NCBI RefSeq assembly: GCF_000002425.4 | Contig: NC_037267.1 | Coordinates: forward strand, 7,453,396 to 7,517,395 | Reading direction: 5' to 3' | Length of the DNA stretch: 64,000 nt | From: Physcomitrium patens | Lineage: Eukaryota; Streptophyta; Bryopsida; Funariales; Funariaceae | Shown: positions 35,601 to 49,544 of the stretch, piece by piece | Numbering within the stretch: position 1 is the stretch's first letter | How the letters are laid out: every line of letters starts with the position of its first letter | Program-made: the position numbers and the translations under genes | Notes under the pieces: generated by a model | What the model was told of the DNA's origin: nothing | Seen by the model: only the letters and a program-made list of their open reading frames with translations | Database searches by the model: none

Positions 35601-38324
35601 AATTCTTAATAAAATCGTCCTCTGTCATTTTCTTCCGAACCTGAGTCCAAAAATAACGTCAACCATTTCCCCAGATTTTCCAAGAACTGAACGAGAATCA
35701 AAATAGTTGATTCATGTTCTCAATTACAACTATGCCTGGTCCTGCTAAACAAACTAAAAGAATCAGCTATGATGATCCTGAAGGTACAGACTAGATGCAA
35801 AATATATACTCAGCAGTGATGTTCAGGAGAAATGTAGCTCAAAACCTTTATGTACACACTCTACACAAGCAAAGGTTTCTTCAAGAGTAAACTCAAGTTC
35901 TATTTATTGCCAGACTTCATTAACAAAAACTTCTTGCAATCGCGTATATTAAACAGCAACACGAACAAGAACAATTTGCCAAACGTCCAGAAGGTGGAAA
36001 TAAAAGGAAGTAATTGCACCAGAAAGGGACAAACCTGCTTGTTATGTTGATCGGTGTTCAACATGATGACTGAGTAAGATAGAACAAAAGCCGCATCCTT
36101 GCTGGCAAGAATACCCTTGGATTGCTGATAATACCTATCCGCAAAGGCTTCCACTATTCTATGGATCTTCTGTGCTTCACCGGGCAATCGAAAACCCTCC
36201 AAGAAAACACGCAAAGCCGCATCTATACCCATGTTACTGAAATCAAAAGTTTGGGCAAATTCATCTAAGACTCGGAGACAAAACTCATCAGGGTTTCCAA
36301 GATAATCTCCAATTACGCTCTTGTTTAATCCTGTGCAATACCTGTAGTGAAGGCCGCAACATATTTGCTTATGTCAAGAACAAAAAAGTAGTATCAAAAT
36401 ACCTGCTTCACGTGAAGAGTTCACGTGACAAGGCTGTCAAAGACACAAGCATATACGCATCATCATAATACTAGTCAAAAGTAATGTACTTCCAAATGAC
36501 TTAACATATAGGGAACACACATAACCATCAATCAGTACTATTACTACAAAACTATTTGTCCAAATGCATAACTCTTTGAAAAAGTAAAATACCTGATGAA
36601 ACAAGCCAAGCTTTTAGGGTCTGGCTCAGAAGGAAGCAATTGCATCCCTTGTAAAAACTCAAGGCCCTTCTTAGGATCTCGATTGAAGTGATCAGCACCC
36701 ACCATAAGCCGGCCTTTAATGTATTTTTGATGTTTCACAAATTGAACCCAACTCAAGGGATCATCATAATTTTCACATTTCAATGTCCAGAATGGAACAT
36801 ATTCCGGGTTATCACCAGCCAGGTTACTTGGCGAAGTACTTGATGCAAATGCAGGAACTGCAGTATCAACCCTGTCTGCCATACTTTGTGCCACGGCAAG
36901 CAAACCTTCTAGTGCTAGTACATGCATAGCTGATAGGGGGCAGTTCACCGGAAAGGCATTCTTTGAAAGCAGATTTACTAGATCTTCGAATGTGTTGCTT
37001 AGGGAGGTATCACAGTCAAAATTAGCATACATTTCAGGCATGAATGTAGGCTGCCTGCAAAAGTCAACAAGAGCCTCCAGAGCAACTTCTTGCTGCTGGT
37101 ACGTAGCCCCATACTTGCCTGATGCAAGACGGATCAAAACGAAGGAGAAGAAAGCCTCTAACTGAAGCTTCATTAGCACCCGGAGATGATGGTACAGGTT
37201 TAAAACGACTCCAAAAACCAACGACAGCACTAATGGGTTCTGCGAAAGTCCAATCTCCATCAAATTCCTGAAGAGTTCATCCTGGATAAGGGCTAATAAC
37301 TTAGGGTGGTTCCTGAAGGCCTCGCCTCCCAGCTCAAGTGCGGAATTAATCAGCATCAGGGCAAATTGTGGAGAATCCTCATCACTGGCTAATACAAGCT
37401 GGCCAAGGCCTTGGGGATCCGCGATATTAAGAAGCGAGCATAAGAAACTGAAAATCTCGACCATGCATGGAACACCATAAGCTGCAAAATTGGAATCCTC
37501 AGCGCTACCGACGGTCCCAATGGCAGCATGACCGCCTCCATCCTTTCCATCCAGAGGAGGAAGTACAATGGTATCCTCTTCGGAGGATTTATCACTGATC
37601 TTCAAAGCTCGTCCAGCGTCTGCAACGTCCAAACTACCGTCCCTGAAAGGGTTTTCATCTGTCTGTACTGGACCACTGAAGCTATTTCCCTCTTCTGATC
37701 CAGACTGGTCCTGTCAACAATCAGGCGTTGATAAATTAAGCTTCTCAATCATCTTAACACAAGGGTCAAAGAAAGTGGTATACTACTGTTTAATATCTCT
37801 AACCACATCAACCAAAAGTTACAAATATCACAAGAGAAGAAGAGATTGCTCGGCATAGTTGATTAGATGCATCTTCAGACCACAATGTAAACCTTTACCA
37901 AGCCTTTAGATTTAATCAATGAAATAGCTTACACATCTATTAAAAAACTATTTGTAAAATCCCGTTTTAACTGTGCGTGGAATATGGCAGCAAATTCTGA
38001 AAGATTGTGTCCACGCCCAAGAGGACTTACAGCGACATTTCCAGGATTGGAGCTAATTTCCGTGCTGAGGGGAGTAACACCAATCGTCAGGTTCGTTGGT
38101 TTAAGGGTAGGCAAATGAGAAAAGACAGCTCGGACAAGCTCATGCATTGTGAAGCGAGCTGTACGCTGCAAGAGCTCCCCCTTGCTGCCAGCTTGATGAA
38201 CCACCCGGAAAGTGGTGTTCACAATGTTGCAAACATCACGATCACTCAACAACGCCCCGGCCTCGCTTTTCATGCAGGCTAATAATACCTACAAACCACA
38301 CTATCGACATCAGTAACTGATAAA

Positions 38325-38356
<32 letters not shown>

Positions 38357-39242
38357 GGGGGGAACAAAACACAAACACAGCAGAACAGAATGCTGAAGAG
38401 AAGTGTCTAACGTCTGGAACGATCTATCCACAACTAACAAGAGTACCACGATTCCATGTCCATGACATATTAAAATACAACAGAAGAACAAAGGAGAATT
38501 TAAACTCTCTTCGGTCATGCTTGAAGCATGATAACTAGTGCCGGAAATTCTACGTATAAACCTACAAAACGCATATAGAAGCAATGCCTTCCCGGACTGT
38601 AACTACAAGATTTCAGGAAACCACACGGTACTGCTGAACTAACTACCACGAACCACCAAATTCACAGGAATTGTGATGAAGCTAATGTGTGAACATAAAT
38701 TCGGCTCTCTTAAGTCGGAAAGATAATACGAGGGAGTTCTAAAAGCCACACACCTGCAAAATCTTCATTAACACAACCTCCTCTGAAGCCGGGTCGGTGA
38801 CTTCAAACCGACAACTCGTTACAGAATCCACAACCGTGTGCATTGCGATGTCCACGTGAGCCGTGTTTAAATCAAAAAAATTCAAGTGAACCATCTTGTA
38901 CACTGCAGAGAGTGCCACACCCGTAATCTGTGCCCCGGTCTCATCCGACCGTATTACATCCAGGAAGGGAGAGAGGTACAGACAAGGATCGATGGATGGC
39001 CACGGCTGCCGCCAAGTAAACACAAGTCGTCGAAGCCCCTTCAAAGACCTGATGAGTGGATGTTCCAGCTGATCATCGCTTGCAGAAAACCGACCCGCCC
39101 ATCGTGCATTGCGACGCATCACGGCCAGCACAGCACTGACCTCATAATTCACCATGCACGCCAGAGACACTCTGCTTCTCCTCGCTTGCTCTCTCCCCTC
39201 GCCTTCCATCTCCAGGCCTGGGGTTCCAATAGATCGGCTCAT
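32628..39242 (-). CDS. GNOM-like: GNOM-type ARF guanine-nucleotide exchange factor (GBF1 class)
   Basis: Nine exons join in phase to 1498 residues: 38754-39242, 38031-38288, 36593-37710, 36035-36341, 35320-35640, 34877-35210, 33539-34674, 32971-33243 and 32628-32888. Arabidopsis GNOM has 1451. The N-terminal DCB domain carries ACMVNYEVSAVLAVMRRN and LEHPLIRSLKGLRRLVF. The HUS-box NFDCD is at about 479-483. The SEC7 domain includes ADHFNRDPKKGLEFLQG, the catalytic glutamate finger FRLPGE (Glu at about 677) and SYSVIMLNTDQHN. C-terminal HDS regions follow (DIANKYGDFIRTGWRNILDC and FSQLLSLESDEPPSAPTEEE). Such proteins activate ARF GTPases at Golgi and endosomal membranes, controlling vesicle budding and, for GNOM, polar recycling. 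The residue equivalent to GNOM Met696 is Met (about 715), predicting brefeldin A sensitivity. The start is the first ATG in frame; a further upstream exon is possible. Confidence 0.95.
38322..38362 (+). repeat. A27-G14 homopurine block in GNOM-type intron 1
   Basis: 27 A residues directly followed by 14 G residues. On the coding (minus) strand it reads C14 T27 and lies 33 bp upstream of the acceptor of exon 2. Confidence 0.95.
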
Positions 39243-40201
39243 TGCCACATTCAATTCCTCAGAAAGCTAGCAACGCCATGCACTTTCACATTCCCTTCAA
39301 AACCCTGGCACCACACCTCCGCTTCCAAAGCAGTCACTCAAGCGAAACGATCCTTCACGCTCGTTCTAATGGCTCTACCCCGGTGCCCTAACTTGGTCCA
39401 ACTCCAATGCCAACCCCTAGAACCAGCTGAACTCTCGACGAAAGCACTTCCAACCAAACTAGGATCAACAGCACCAACTCATTCAATGCAAGAGCACCGT
39501 CGTGCGGACCCCGATCTCAGCGTCGTCTCCTCTCCTCTCCTCCAAGTTGCAAGTACCCGCATCCAACTGAAATAAGCTTTTTCGGACGAATTTCTTCACG
39601 GTATGAACGCACAGCAAATATACTGTAATTTTTATTTTAGAAACTCTACCAGTACGCGAGCGAGCTTGCAGAAGCTGTCAAGGTACTCCGAGGAGACCCG
39701 CACTGCAAAATGCCGCAAAGGATGCGGTCTAATGCAACAACGAGGGCGCCATAGCCACGGTCAGTCCGTCTTCCTTAAGCTTTAGCCAATGACGACCCAG
39801 TGTTCTCCTCGTTAAACATTGACCCTGATACACGGGTAACACCCGCGTCATTCCGGGTAAATCTGTTCATTTTTATAGAAAAGTCTCCATTGAGTGGTGC
39901 TGGGGTGTTCCCATACATACCGTAGCCTATGCCCGACCCATCGGTACCGTCGGTTGTAGGTCAAGCCTAAGTAATTTAAAGTAACTAAAACTTTACTGCA
40001 GGCGAAGGTGCATTATGAACTATTAGAAGGGTCTAATTCCAGAAGTTGTTAAACTTCTATTATTAAAAAAAAATACCAACTTCATGAAGAGCATATGTAG
40101 AAATATAATCAAATGCTTCCATCTCAATTCACATCCAAAAACAACAAATTATAAATGTGTCTGAGGAGAGAGAGAGAAGCTATGGTAACCAATGAAGATA
40201 A

Positions 40202-40235
<34 letters not shown>

Positions 40236-40383
40236 CATCTATTGAGTTAAAAGATGTGTGTTACATATTGGATTACAATAAAAAATTATTTTATTAATAG
40301 AATATAAAGAAATAAAATGTAAAATTTAGCTTACTCGTATTTTTAAAATAAAAATTACGACTACGAAATGTGTGTTAAATTTT

Positions 40384-40419
<36 letters not shown>

Positions 40420-41703
40420 TACAAATTATAATGTGAACAACAACAATAATGACATTTTAAAAAATAAATCATTCATAGAAACAATAATTTAACATTAGAA
40501 AGAAAGTGTTGAGTTATTTTTGTTATTGGTGCTTTTGAAAAGGTGTGTTGTAAATTTGGGAGCACTTAAAGATTTTGTGGGCAACTCCAACCAAGCAAAA
40601 ACAATATTTAAAGTGGATCATCCAAGGATGGAAATGCCACCTTGGTAATTTTGAGGTGGAAATGATCATTAGGGCAGCTCAACTACAAAGCTGTCGTGTC
40701 TTTCCATAACCTTTGATGTGCATGAAGTCCAACCTTATGTAGTTGAGCAATAATAAGGAGTTATTGAAATTTAAAAACTTTTGTAATGAAAAATGAAAAT
40801 ATTTTACATGTATATAATTTTATGAGTGAAAAAATAGTATACTTTACAAAGTTATACTTACAAAACTTTTAATAATGTCAAAGAAAGGTTTCAACACAAA
40901 AGGATATCCTTATATTTCAATGCGACAAATAACCTAAAGGTGGATTTTTCTAAATTTATTCAAGCATAGAAATTAAACATTTTTTTTTTCCTTTTACAAT
41001 ACATTGATTTATTTTAATTAAAGTTATTATATCTAAAAAACTTTAAACTAAGGCTTGAAGTTATAACCATTATACTAAAACAAATAGTCCTTAGGTTGCA
41101 CATGTTTTTTTTTCATAAAGTAAACATAAAAAATAAAAAATAATAATAATTCATTAAAAATAATCCTTTAAAAAATATATATCTTGAAAAATATGTATTG
41201 AGAGAGACACACATGCACAGTCAGCATAGAACATGTATGCTCTATTACTGAAACACTTGTTATTTTTAAACATGACTTAAGTACATAATTTTTTCTCAAA
41301 CTAAAATATTGTACTAATTTCATTTTCACAAAATATAAATATACAAAAAATGTATTACTGAAGGAGGGATGTGCATTAAAGTGTAAATACAAGTAAACAT
41401 ACAACTTTGAAACAATTGAGATTGGACGCTTAGTTTGAATTTTAAAATAACACTAAGAACACGAAAATTATTTTTGAGTTAATTGTCTCATGAACCTCAA
41501 GTTGAAACTTTTCATAGAGTCAAAAAGAAAAGAAAAGAAAATAGAAAGAAAGAAATTAAGAAAAAAGGGAAAAAATAAGAGGAGAAAACTCTGAATTTAC
41601 ATAAACAACAGGATTTGAATTCAGCGGGATTTAAATCTGAAACAATCGTCTTCATTTTTTTCATTAGAGACCCATTAAAAGACAATACTATTTTTTCCTT
41701 AAC

Positions 41704-41734
<31 letters not shown>

Positions 41735-42299
41735 TCAAAATCACTTTCATTCCGAAGAACAAGTTAATGCAGTTAAAATATCAAGACTAAACGGACACTC
41801 GTTTGGTGGATGTAAATCATTGAGTGATGAAAATCATCGGGTGCTAGAGAACAAACTTGAACTTTAAAGTGGGCGGTTATGGGTTCTGAGGGCTATGCGG
41901 CTATAGGTACCATAACCCAATACCGTGCAACTTCCTGCTGCTTCCGGATCCACTTCATCGTGCAATATCGATTCATGACCACCACCGCATGTGAACTCGG
42001 AGATGGAAATTTGTCAGCGATTGTTCAATGCCGAGTGAGTTGGAATTGGCGTTCCTCGCATCGATCTGCACCCTTGACAGTCCAGATTACTGCAGACAGA
42101 ACTATGCGATTCGGGCGTGTTCAATCGCAGGATGTAGGATGGACGAAGCGAACCCAATCGACTGTCATGCGATCGGAAGAGTGTCTAGTTTACTCGAGAA
42201 TTTTCGCCACAAGCTTGTGATGGACCAGTTTTTTGCAATAGATGGGGTTGGCATGATGTGCGTGAGTTCGTGAGACTTGGCATTTCGAAGGGCTGGACA
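39243..42299. other. Intergenic between divergent genes
   Basis: 39.2-39.9 kb is GC-rich and probably the promoter and 5' leader of the GNOM-type gene. 40.0-41.8 kb is AT-rich with (TA)n tracts at 40205-40232, 40388-40418 and about 41704-41730. 41.88-42.3 kb is GC-richer again and holds an ATG-initiated 113-codon frame (41879) that does not resemble a protein; it is probably 5' leader of the next gene. Confidence 0.5.
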
Positions 42300-45257
42300 A
42301 TGGCGACGGAGAGCTGGGAGTGCGTGGAGGAGAGCGCCCCGCACTCAGAGTCGGAGGATGCCTGCGGTAGCACTGTCTCGTATGCATACTCTGTCTGTGG
42401 TTCTGCAAGCGAAGGTACCAGTCGCACTTCATCTCATGTTCCGACTTTTGAGTGTTTTGAAGGACGAGATCAGAGAGGCAAGCAGAAACTGATGGGATCT
42501 ATTGGAGAATTTCTACAGGAAGCAAACATCCTTCCGTGGTTCCGAATTCTGATCGAATCTACATCAACATGGTGGAAAGGATGAAGCAACGCAAACAGAG
42601 ACGTCGGGAACTTGAGATGCAATATGAAATTGCTCGGAAGCAGAAAGAGGTACTTGACAATTCACTCATCGTGACATTGTTCTCACAGCCCTTGACCTTT
42701 AAGGCATTCCTTTTGAGTCTGTATACTGTCGAATAGTGATGTAGCAAATGCACCATGCAGTCAGACCTAGAACGAGAGGCTAGATTTGTTTCCTACAAAA
42801 CCCTAACTCCGTGTTGCCTTTTCTTGTTCTTCTGACATTAAATAAACGCAGATGTTCCTAAATATTTATTTACTCTTAGGGGACTGTCGAATGCGATAAC
42901 TTGATCATGTAAGCTTCTTGGACAGTTGTGTAGATTCTTTAAGATATTAAAACGTTCAGAAATTTTTAGATGACCGCTCTTTTAATGAGGTAAAATAGCT
43001 GGATTTAGCATGTGATTCGAGCATCCACGGTTTCACTTTCCCAGAGCCACGTGGGCCTAAATGACCAAAGCCCTAAACCTTGAAAGGGAAATCTGTGTTG
43101 CTGAAGTGCACATGTTACTTGAGGACAGCACACCATGATTCCCTGGAATTATGAGTGTCTGCTTTGTGGTTAAATAGGAGAAGAAGCGACTGACAGAGGA
43201 GCTGAAGTTGACCATGGATAAGCTCCAGAGAAAGGCGATGGTGGAACAGAGAAAGAATCAGGAGGAGAGGCAGAATCAGGTATCCTTATGCCCCACCTAG
43301 TCCAAGATCCTGCTCGTTTGAAGTCCAACTGTCTCCTTCAGTCGTCTCGATCATTATTTTGTTGATGTTACTCGTAGTCTGTAGAGATTGCGGGATCGAT
43401 TACATGAGCCTTTGTTTCACAGCTGAGTATTATGCCTTTGCAACAGTTTCATGAAGTTATACCAACAGTCGTCTTTATGCAACTTCCTGGTGCAAGGTCA
43501 ATCTAAATGTGCTCTGAAATTGTGGTGTGGTTTGCCTCAGCTTAAGAGGCAAGCTCAGCAAAGGCGTGAATTGCTATGCCAGCAGCGAGAGCTGGCCAAC
43601 CTGCATAACTGTCGAAGAATTCTTATGCACTATGGTTTGCTGCCCTGGCGCCGCTTTATGCTTGAATGCAGGTATTATTTTGGAGCTCTTAGCACTCTCC
43701 GTCTTCATGGCATAGGGTTTCGATAAATCTCAAGCATTGATATTCTACATTTTTTGAAAAGAAATTATTAGTGGTTGGTCCTCGCTGGAATCAGGCTGGA
43801 AGTATTAATGTGCTTGCGTGTTATTTTGATTCATAGGAGAAGCGTAAAGGCTGCTTCGCTGAACTATGAACGCCTCCTTATGAAGCGAGCACTGCAATGG
43901 CTTCACATCCGCTACATTCAAGGGAAGTTATCTCCAAAACAACGTGCTCGTAGTCTTATTTTGCGCGCACAAGCTATGCAATCGAGGTGGAGAGTAAGAT
44001 ATTTTTGGCATTATTGGCTTGAAGGACGGCGAGGAGATCACCTTCATCAACAGCTCTTCCTAAAGCGTTGTTGGAAGGCGCTGAAAGAGGTGTTATATCG
44101 CTACTCTCCCCTTCTTGACGTTTTGAAGCTGCTGTTCTCAAAACATGAGAATGCATCCATGATGAACTGAAAATGACTTATTTAATGATGTGAGTTCACA
44201 ATCTCTTGCAGATCTTGGAATACAGCAGAAAACTAGGTCGAATAGGAGACCAAAGGAACCGTTTCCTGCTTTTGTCAAGGTCATGGTCAAAGTGGACTGA
44301 TTATGCTAGAAGGGTGAAGAGTTTTCAGCTCTTGAAGTACTTGGAGATTGAACAGATTGCATCTCTTCATTGGAAGCGGTATGCAAAACTATATCGCATT
44401 TCTGTTCGAGGGATTATTAACAGGGTGTGACGCTTCTGTGGCCATCTGCCGGCCGCCGACTGATAGTTGCCAAAATCGGTGTAAGTTAGCGGACTGTTCA
44501 TGCTCTTTGCAGGATAACTTATGTTCGGATTTTAAGAGCATGGAAAGACGGAATGGGGGTCGTGAGGCAAGAGAAGAAGCGGATGAAACAGAGGGCCGAG
44601 GCATGGACCAAAATTCACTCCTGGCTAGATGAATATGAAGAAGTAAGCTGAATTGCAGGACCAAAGTGATTATTAGAGTCCATTTGAGTATTCAATCTGG
44701 CATTATCATGTAGTGGATCTAAAGGCGTCGTTATGAGTTGGAAACCTCGTTGCAAGCTAGTATTGTGTTCGAGAACTTATCTTTCACTACCCGCAAGGTG
44801 AGAAATGTAATCTCTATTTTCCCAAGGTTTATGTGTGGCTTTATTGATCGTTTGCCTCCCAGCATTTTAATACTCGACAACGCTTTTGTAGACTTAATGA
44901 TGCAAAAGTATTTCGAAGGACATGTTATGATGAAGTTTTGCTTGAACGAAGTAGAGCGAAAATTATATTTTGGAAATAGGGTAGCCAATACTTACTGGAA
45001 TCAGTGTGTCTGCAACAGAACGCTGGCAAGACTTTTGCCATCAATAGCAGCTGATCAATATTGCATCGCGGTAAAAATTCACAATATCCAGATCGGATCA
45101 ACAACTTCAGAGGTACGAGACAGAACTCAGAAAATTGTGCACTTGTCCAGGACACCGAAATCTCAAATTTTCAGAACTCGCTGTCGTTCTTAAAAAAATC
45201 AGGAACCCTACTCACGGCGCATTACCCTGCGAATACACTGAAGGAATACGCGGATGA
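42300..45257 (+). CDS. SFI1-like Trp-repeat coiled-coil protein
   Basis: Exons 42300-42414, 42519-42649, 43178-43279, 43541-43671, 43837-44089 and 44212-44424 join in phase. Probable later exons are 44513-44642, 44725-44797, about 44891-44986 and a C-terminal piece near 45092-45257. After a Ser-rich N-terminus comes a charged coiled coil (MVERMKQRKQRRRELEMQYE). Repeated segments then carry spaced Trp with basic residues (LLPWRRFMLECR, WLHIRYIQGKL, WRVRYFWHYWLEGRR, CWKALKE, WSKWTDYARRV, LHWKRYAKLYR, ILRAWKDGMG), the layout of SFI1-type centrin-binding repeats. Such proteins sit at centrosomes and basal bodies, fitting a plant with flagellate sperm. From 44513 on, the frame with coding character is one base out of phase with the best AG sites, so the 3' half is tentative or damaged. 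Confidence 0.65.
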
Positions 45258-47100
45258 GCATGCTGTGGGATGGTAAATGCTACTGAATTTCCGGAGTGAC
45301 TACAAGTCGCCCTGAATCACTTGAAATTACTTCGAAAAAGGCGTCATGCGGATGTCACAAACCTTACGAAGCAATTGAATGCTCGAGGTCAGATGACCTA
45401 CAGGAAATACCTTTGATGCGATGAGATTATATCGATTGCTGCCCAAATAATGGCTTTCAAAAACAAACAAAACAAAATAAAAGCAAAACAAGTTAATAAT
45501 AAACTGCAAACGATTCCAGATAGGTTTCAGAACTTGCAGTTTTAGCCGTTGGGTATCATTCCTCAGAAGCTGAAGAATTGTAAAGTTCCAGTCTTTAGCA
45601 ATGCCCGAAATCCTTGTTATACACCTCCTGCACCTTCCTCAGCAAGTTGAATGGCTGAAAGGACGTTCTAACACTTGGGTTCAGTATATGTACATACGCT
45701 CAGTTGGTTGGATTACATCAGTACACCTTCTCTCATAGCTAAATAAATCAATAAATAAATAAAATAATATTATATTATATTATATAAGAGGAAACCCATG
45801 CAGTTGGCCACGATAACTGTGTAAAAAGTTTAAAACCAACGACACATTCATCCAACAGCAACACCTATTGAAACTGTGTGCAAACCACAGTCTTCCAAGT
45901 AAACCTCAAAATTAACACTCATAATTATTCATCTCCTTCAGACTCACACTTGAATTCAATTGCCAACCTCAAACATCATCGTAGATGCCAACTAGTGCCC
46001 CAACAAACTGTAGAGTCAACACTCCATTCTAATCTCTCCACATGCCCCTAGCTCCAATCTCCCATGCAACACATCCCTTTGTGAGAAAACCACCTGCTCA
46101 ATTTCACTCACTTTTTCTCCTCTCTCTCTCTTCCCCTCTCTTTCTCTGTGTGTTGCACCAGGTTGTGGATTGATGACACAGCAAATACCATGGCCCACCA
46201 TTGCTTCCCACCTCATTGGTTGTGCCGCATTAGACAAAGAGAAAGCAAGCAAATCCTTTGCAAACATAATAAATGATGAGGTAGTAGGTGAATACAAAAA
46301 CATCATGTGATAAACATACCTTTGTTTTTCTACATCCCATTTAGCTACTACCATTGGAGCTGATACTCATAAATAAGGTTCAACAATGTTCTTACAACAA
46401 CATTGTAATATATATACTCTCCACTAGCCTTGATTCTTGTTGATTTCCATGCTTCTCTTTTGACAAATTGATACTATTGCTATTGATTAATTCCAAGAAA
46501 AATAAGAGTTAATAAAGTTACGGGCCTTGTAAATTGCTATATGGAAACTACTTTGATTCACTTTTAATGAAATAAATGAGAGATGCAACTGATCAAAAGG
46601 TTGTTTTGTCTCCTCTTGTTTATTCCTTGAGTTTTTTTATATAATAGATATATATATAGAAAGAGTAGTAAGAAAAAAACTTTCTCAAAATTTTTTCTTG
46701 GCAATGACAATCTTTATACATATTCAAAAATGTAATTATAATTTTATAGTTATTACAACATAAAAATTGAGTTTTGATAAGATTTCAAGAATTTGTAAGA
46801 ATATGCATGTTAGGTTTTATAATCTTTTATTATAAAAATAAAAATTTAGATCAAGATTGAGATTTTCTTGACACACACAAAACAGTAAAAAAATGAATGT
46901 TACTACATTTGTAATTTATTAATATGTAGCTAACATGTATATAATACATGAAAATATCAAATTTTGTTTATTATTGCTCCTTCACTTCTAAGAATCTTAC
47001 CATTTTAAAATTTAAAAATAAGAAAAAATAAATTACAAATGTTTCATGTATTCAACATATATATGGAATACTTTATAGATAGTACAATGTTTTTTTAGCA
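45258..47100. other. Intergenic, no firm gene
   Basis: 45.3-46.4 kb has moderate GC and one 112-codon minus-strand frame (46016-46354) that begins with a start-like codon but has no recognisable domain and contains a repetitive HREREGKRERGEK stretch; I do not call it. 46.5-47.1 kb is strongly AT-rich. Confidence 0.4.
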
Positions 47101-47785
47101 AAATTAATTAATATCATATTTAAAATAAAAAATATTATAAGTGAAATCAATTAAGAATAAAGTTAAAAATATTTTTTTTATTATTTTTTAAAAAATTAAA
47201 TATAAAATTTTAAAGAATATATTTTAAATTTAATCTTCAAATCAATATTATTAAATAGATTATTATCTAAAGAAGATTGAATTTAAACAAAAGATTTTTT
47301 TTTCTTATTTATTATTTATCTTAAGAACAAAAAAATTAAGAATATTTTTTATCTTTAAATAATATAAGTATTAAAGTAAAAATGAAATTAATTTAAAATA
47401 TATTCTACAAAAAACTCTACTATAGCATGTAGATATTTTTTAAAAAAAAATGTTAAAGATTCAAAACTAAATATATATAAGATTCAAAAAATATATATTT
47501 TTTTTCTATCTTTCTTTGAGACTTATCTCACTTACTTATTTTAATCCTTCATATTTTTGTTCTTAATAATTTGACAAGAATATTATTTATTTATTTATTT
47601 ATTTTTGTATAAGTGAATAGATTATTATTATTTTTATTGAATTTTTAAGATTGAAAACTATGTACTTTTAAACCAATATTTTCTAATTTTTAAAAGTTGA
47701 TTATTTCTTAAAAGAGAGTAAAAAAAATTTTTTTTTTAGAAATTTTTATTTGATATTAGAAGTTACAAAATTTTCTCTTCTAATT

Positions 47786-47843
<58 letters not shown>

Positions 47844-49490
47844 TTTTTAATATTTTCTATTATAGAGATGGAAAAAAATATACTTAATAGAAGTGAAAAT
47901 AGATTTGCAATTATTGTAGTTTTTCATAAACTTGTTAAGACTTTTAGAAAGAAATTTTTATATATTATTAATATAAATCATATAAGTAATATTCCTATAT
48001 CTATGAAAGAATTCTATAATAAGATTTAATGTCTATGCCAAAAAATCGCACAATTGAGAAAAGCAAGTAGATCAACTTTACAAATGAATCCAAAAAGTTT
48101 TCCTACTATAAATGTCAATAAGGCAAAAAAAACATGTGCCACAAAAGTTTGATGGAATAAAATTAAAATTTTGAGGATTTTTATAATAAATTATGTTCTA
48201 TTTAAAATTACGTCTTTCTCCATATCTTCATAGATATACTTAAGTTGGATTTATATGCATACTTCTATTAGGAATAACTCTCTTTTTGTTTGCACCTTTG
48301 ATAGGAAATGATTGGCAACTCATATATGAGCTTTATTCATTCTTAGAAGTACTTATAATTTTATTTAGAAAAAGATGGATATAGAATAATAGTGACAAAA
48401 CTTCTACTTTGTAATAAAGATTTCAATCAACTACTATCTATGCTACCAAATTCCAAAACCATACTTGCAACTTGAATTAAAATCATAAATTCTTTATTAG
48501 TTAATTTTGATATGCATTAAAAGATAATGCTGAAGATTTATTTTTAATAATATCAAAAGAAAATTCATTGAAATAATTTATTTTACAAGCCATTGTAGAC
48601 AACAATTTTCTTTTTAAAAGACTCTAAAAATAAAGATTTGTTTAGAGAAAAATAAATCAAGTTACAACAACAACTCCTAAATTTCCAAAAATTATTCATC
48701 AAGGTTGAAATCTATAGAAATTGATACAATACATTTTAAATCTTTCACTAAGTAAAAAAATGAATCAACAGTACTAAAAAGGGTTTTGCTTATATTATAG
48801 AGAATCTAAACACTTCACTTTGCTTAATATTATGCAAAGAAATAATGAAACCACAAAATAAAGAGCATGCTTGTTAAAAAAGACAATATATTTGAAAACA
48901 AATTTGTTTAATTATTATAGAGATTTTGTAGCTAGAATCTTATAAAATATCTAATGAAGGTCTTATTTTTTCTTTAAAATATTCACCTTCTTTTAAAATT
49001 TGATATTTATTTAGGACCTAAAAATAAAAAATTATTTATCTTCTCAAAATTGAAAGTCTCAACATATTTTTTTATATAAAGACTTTGTTAAAAAATATAG
49101 TTGATTATCTTTTATCTTTTGGAGATGCTATTTATCAAACTATTATTGCAGAAATAACAAAAAATGGTCATAATAATTTAGTAATATTTATATTATGATA
49201 TTTTTTTTAATTTTTTAATTTTAGATTTATCATGGCTAAAATAATATAAAACTTAGATAAATTAGATTTCTTATGATCTCAAATTTTTTGATCGCATAAT
49301 CAATATTTTTTTAACAAAATAAAAAAATTATGAATCTAATACAATTAAATATTTATTTGTCAATCCAACAACTTTCATGCATGTAAGCTCTAAAAAAAAG
49401 TTATTTTTTATTATTTATACCACATCTATTTCTAATAGAGAAAAGACTTCAAGTAACATTCCAATTCAATATAAGAATAATCAAGATATT

Positions 49491-49544
<54 letters not shown>

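Noticed and set aside
38886..39575. 229-codon plus-strand open frame
   Set aside because: Antisense to exon 1 of the GNOM-type gene, starts inside it, and has no recognisable domain; a shadow of a strong coding exon.
46016..46354. 112-codon minus-strand frame
   Set aside because: Begins with a start-like codon but has no domain, includes repetitive Arg/Glu/Gly residues and no splice context; insufficient support.
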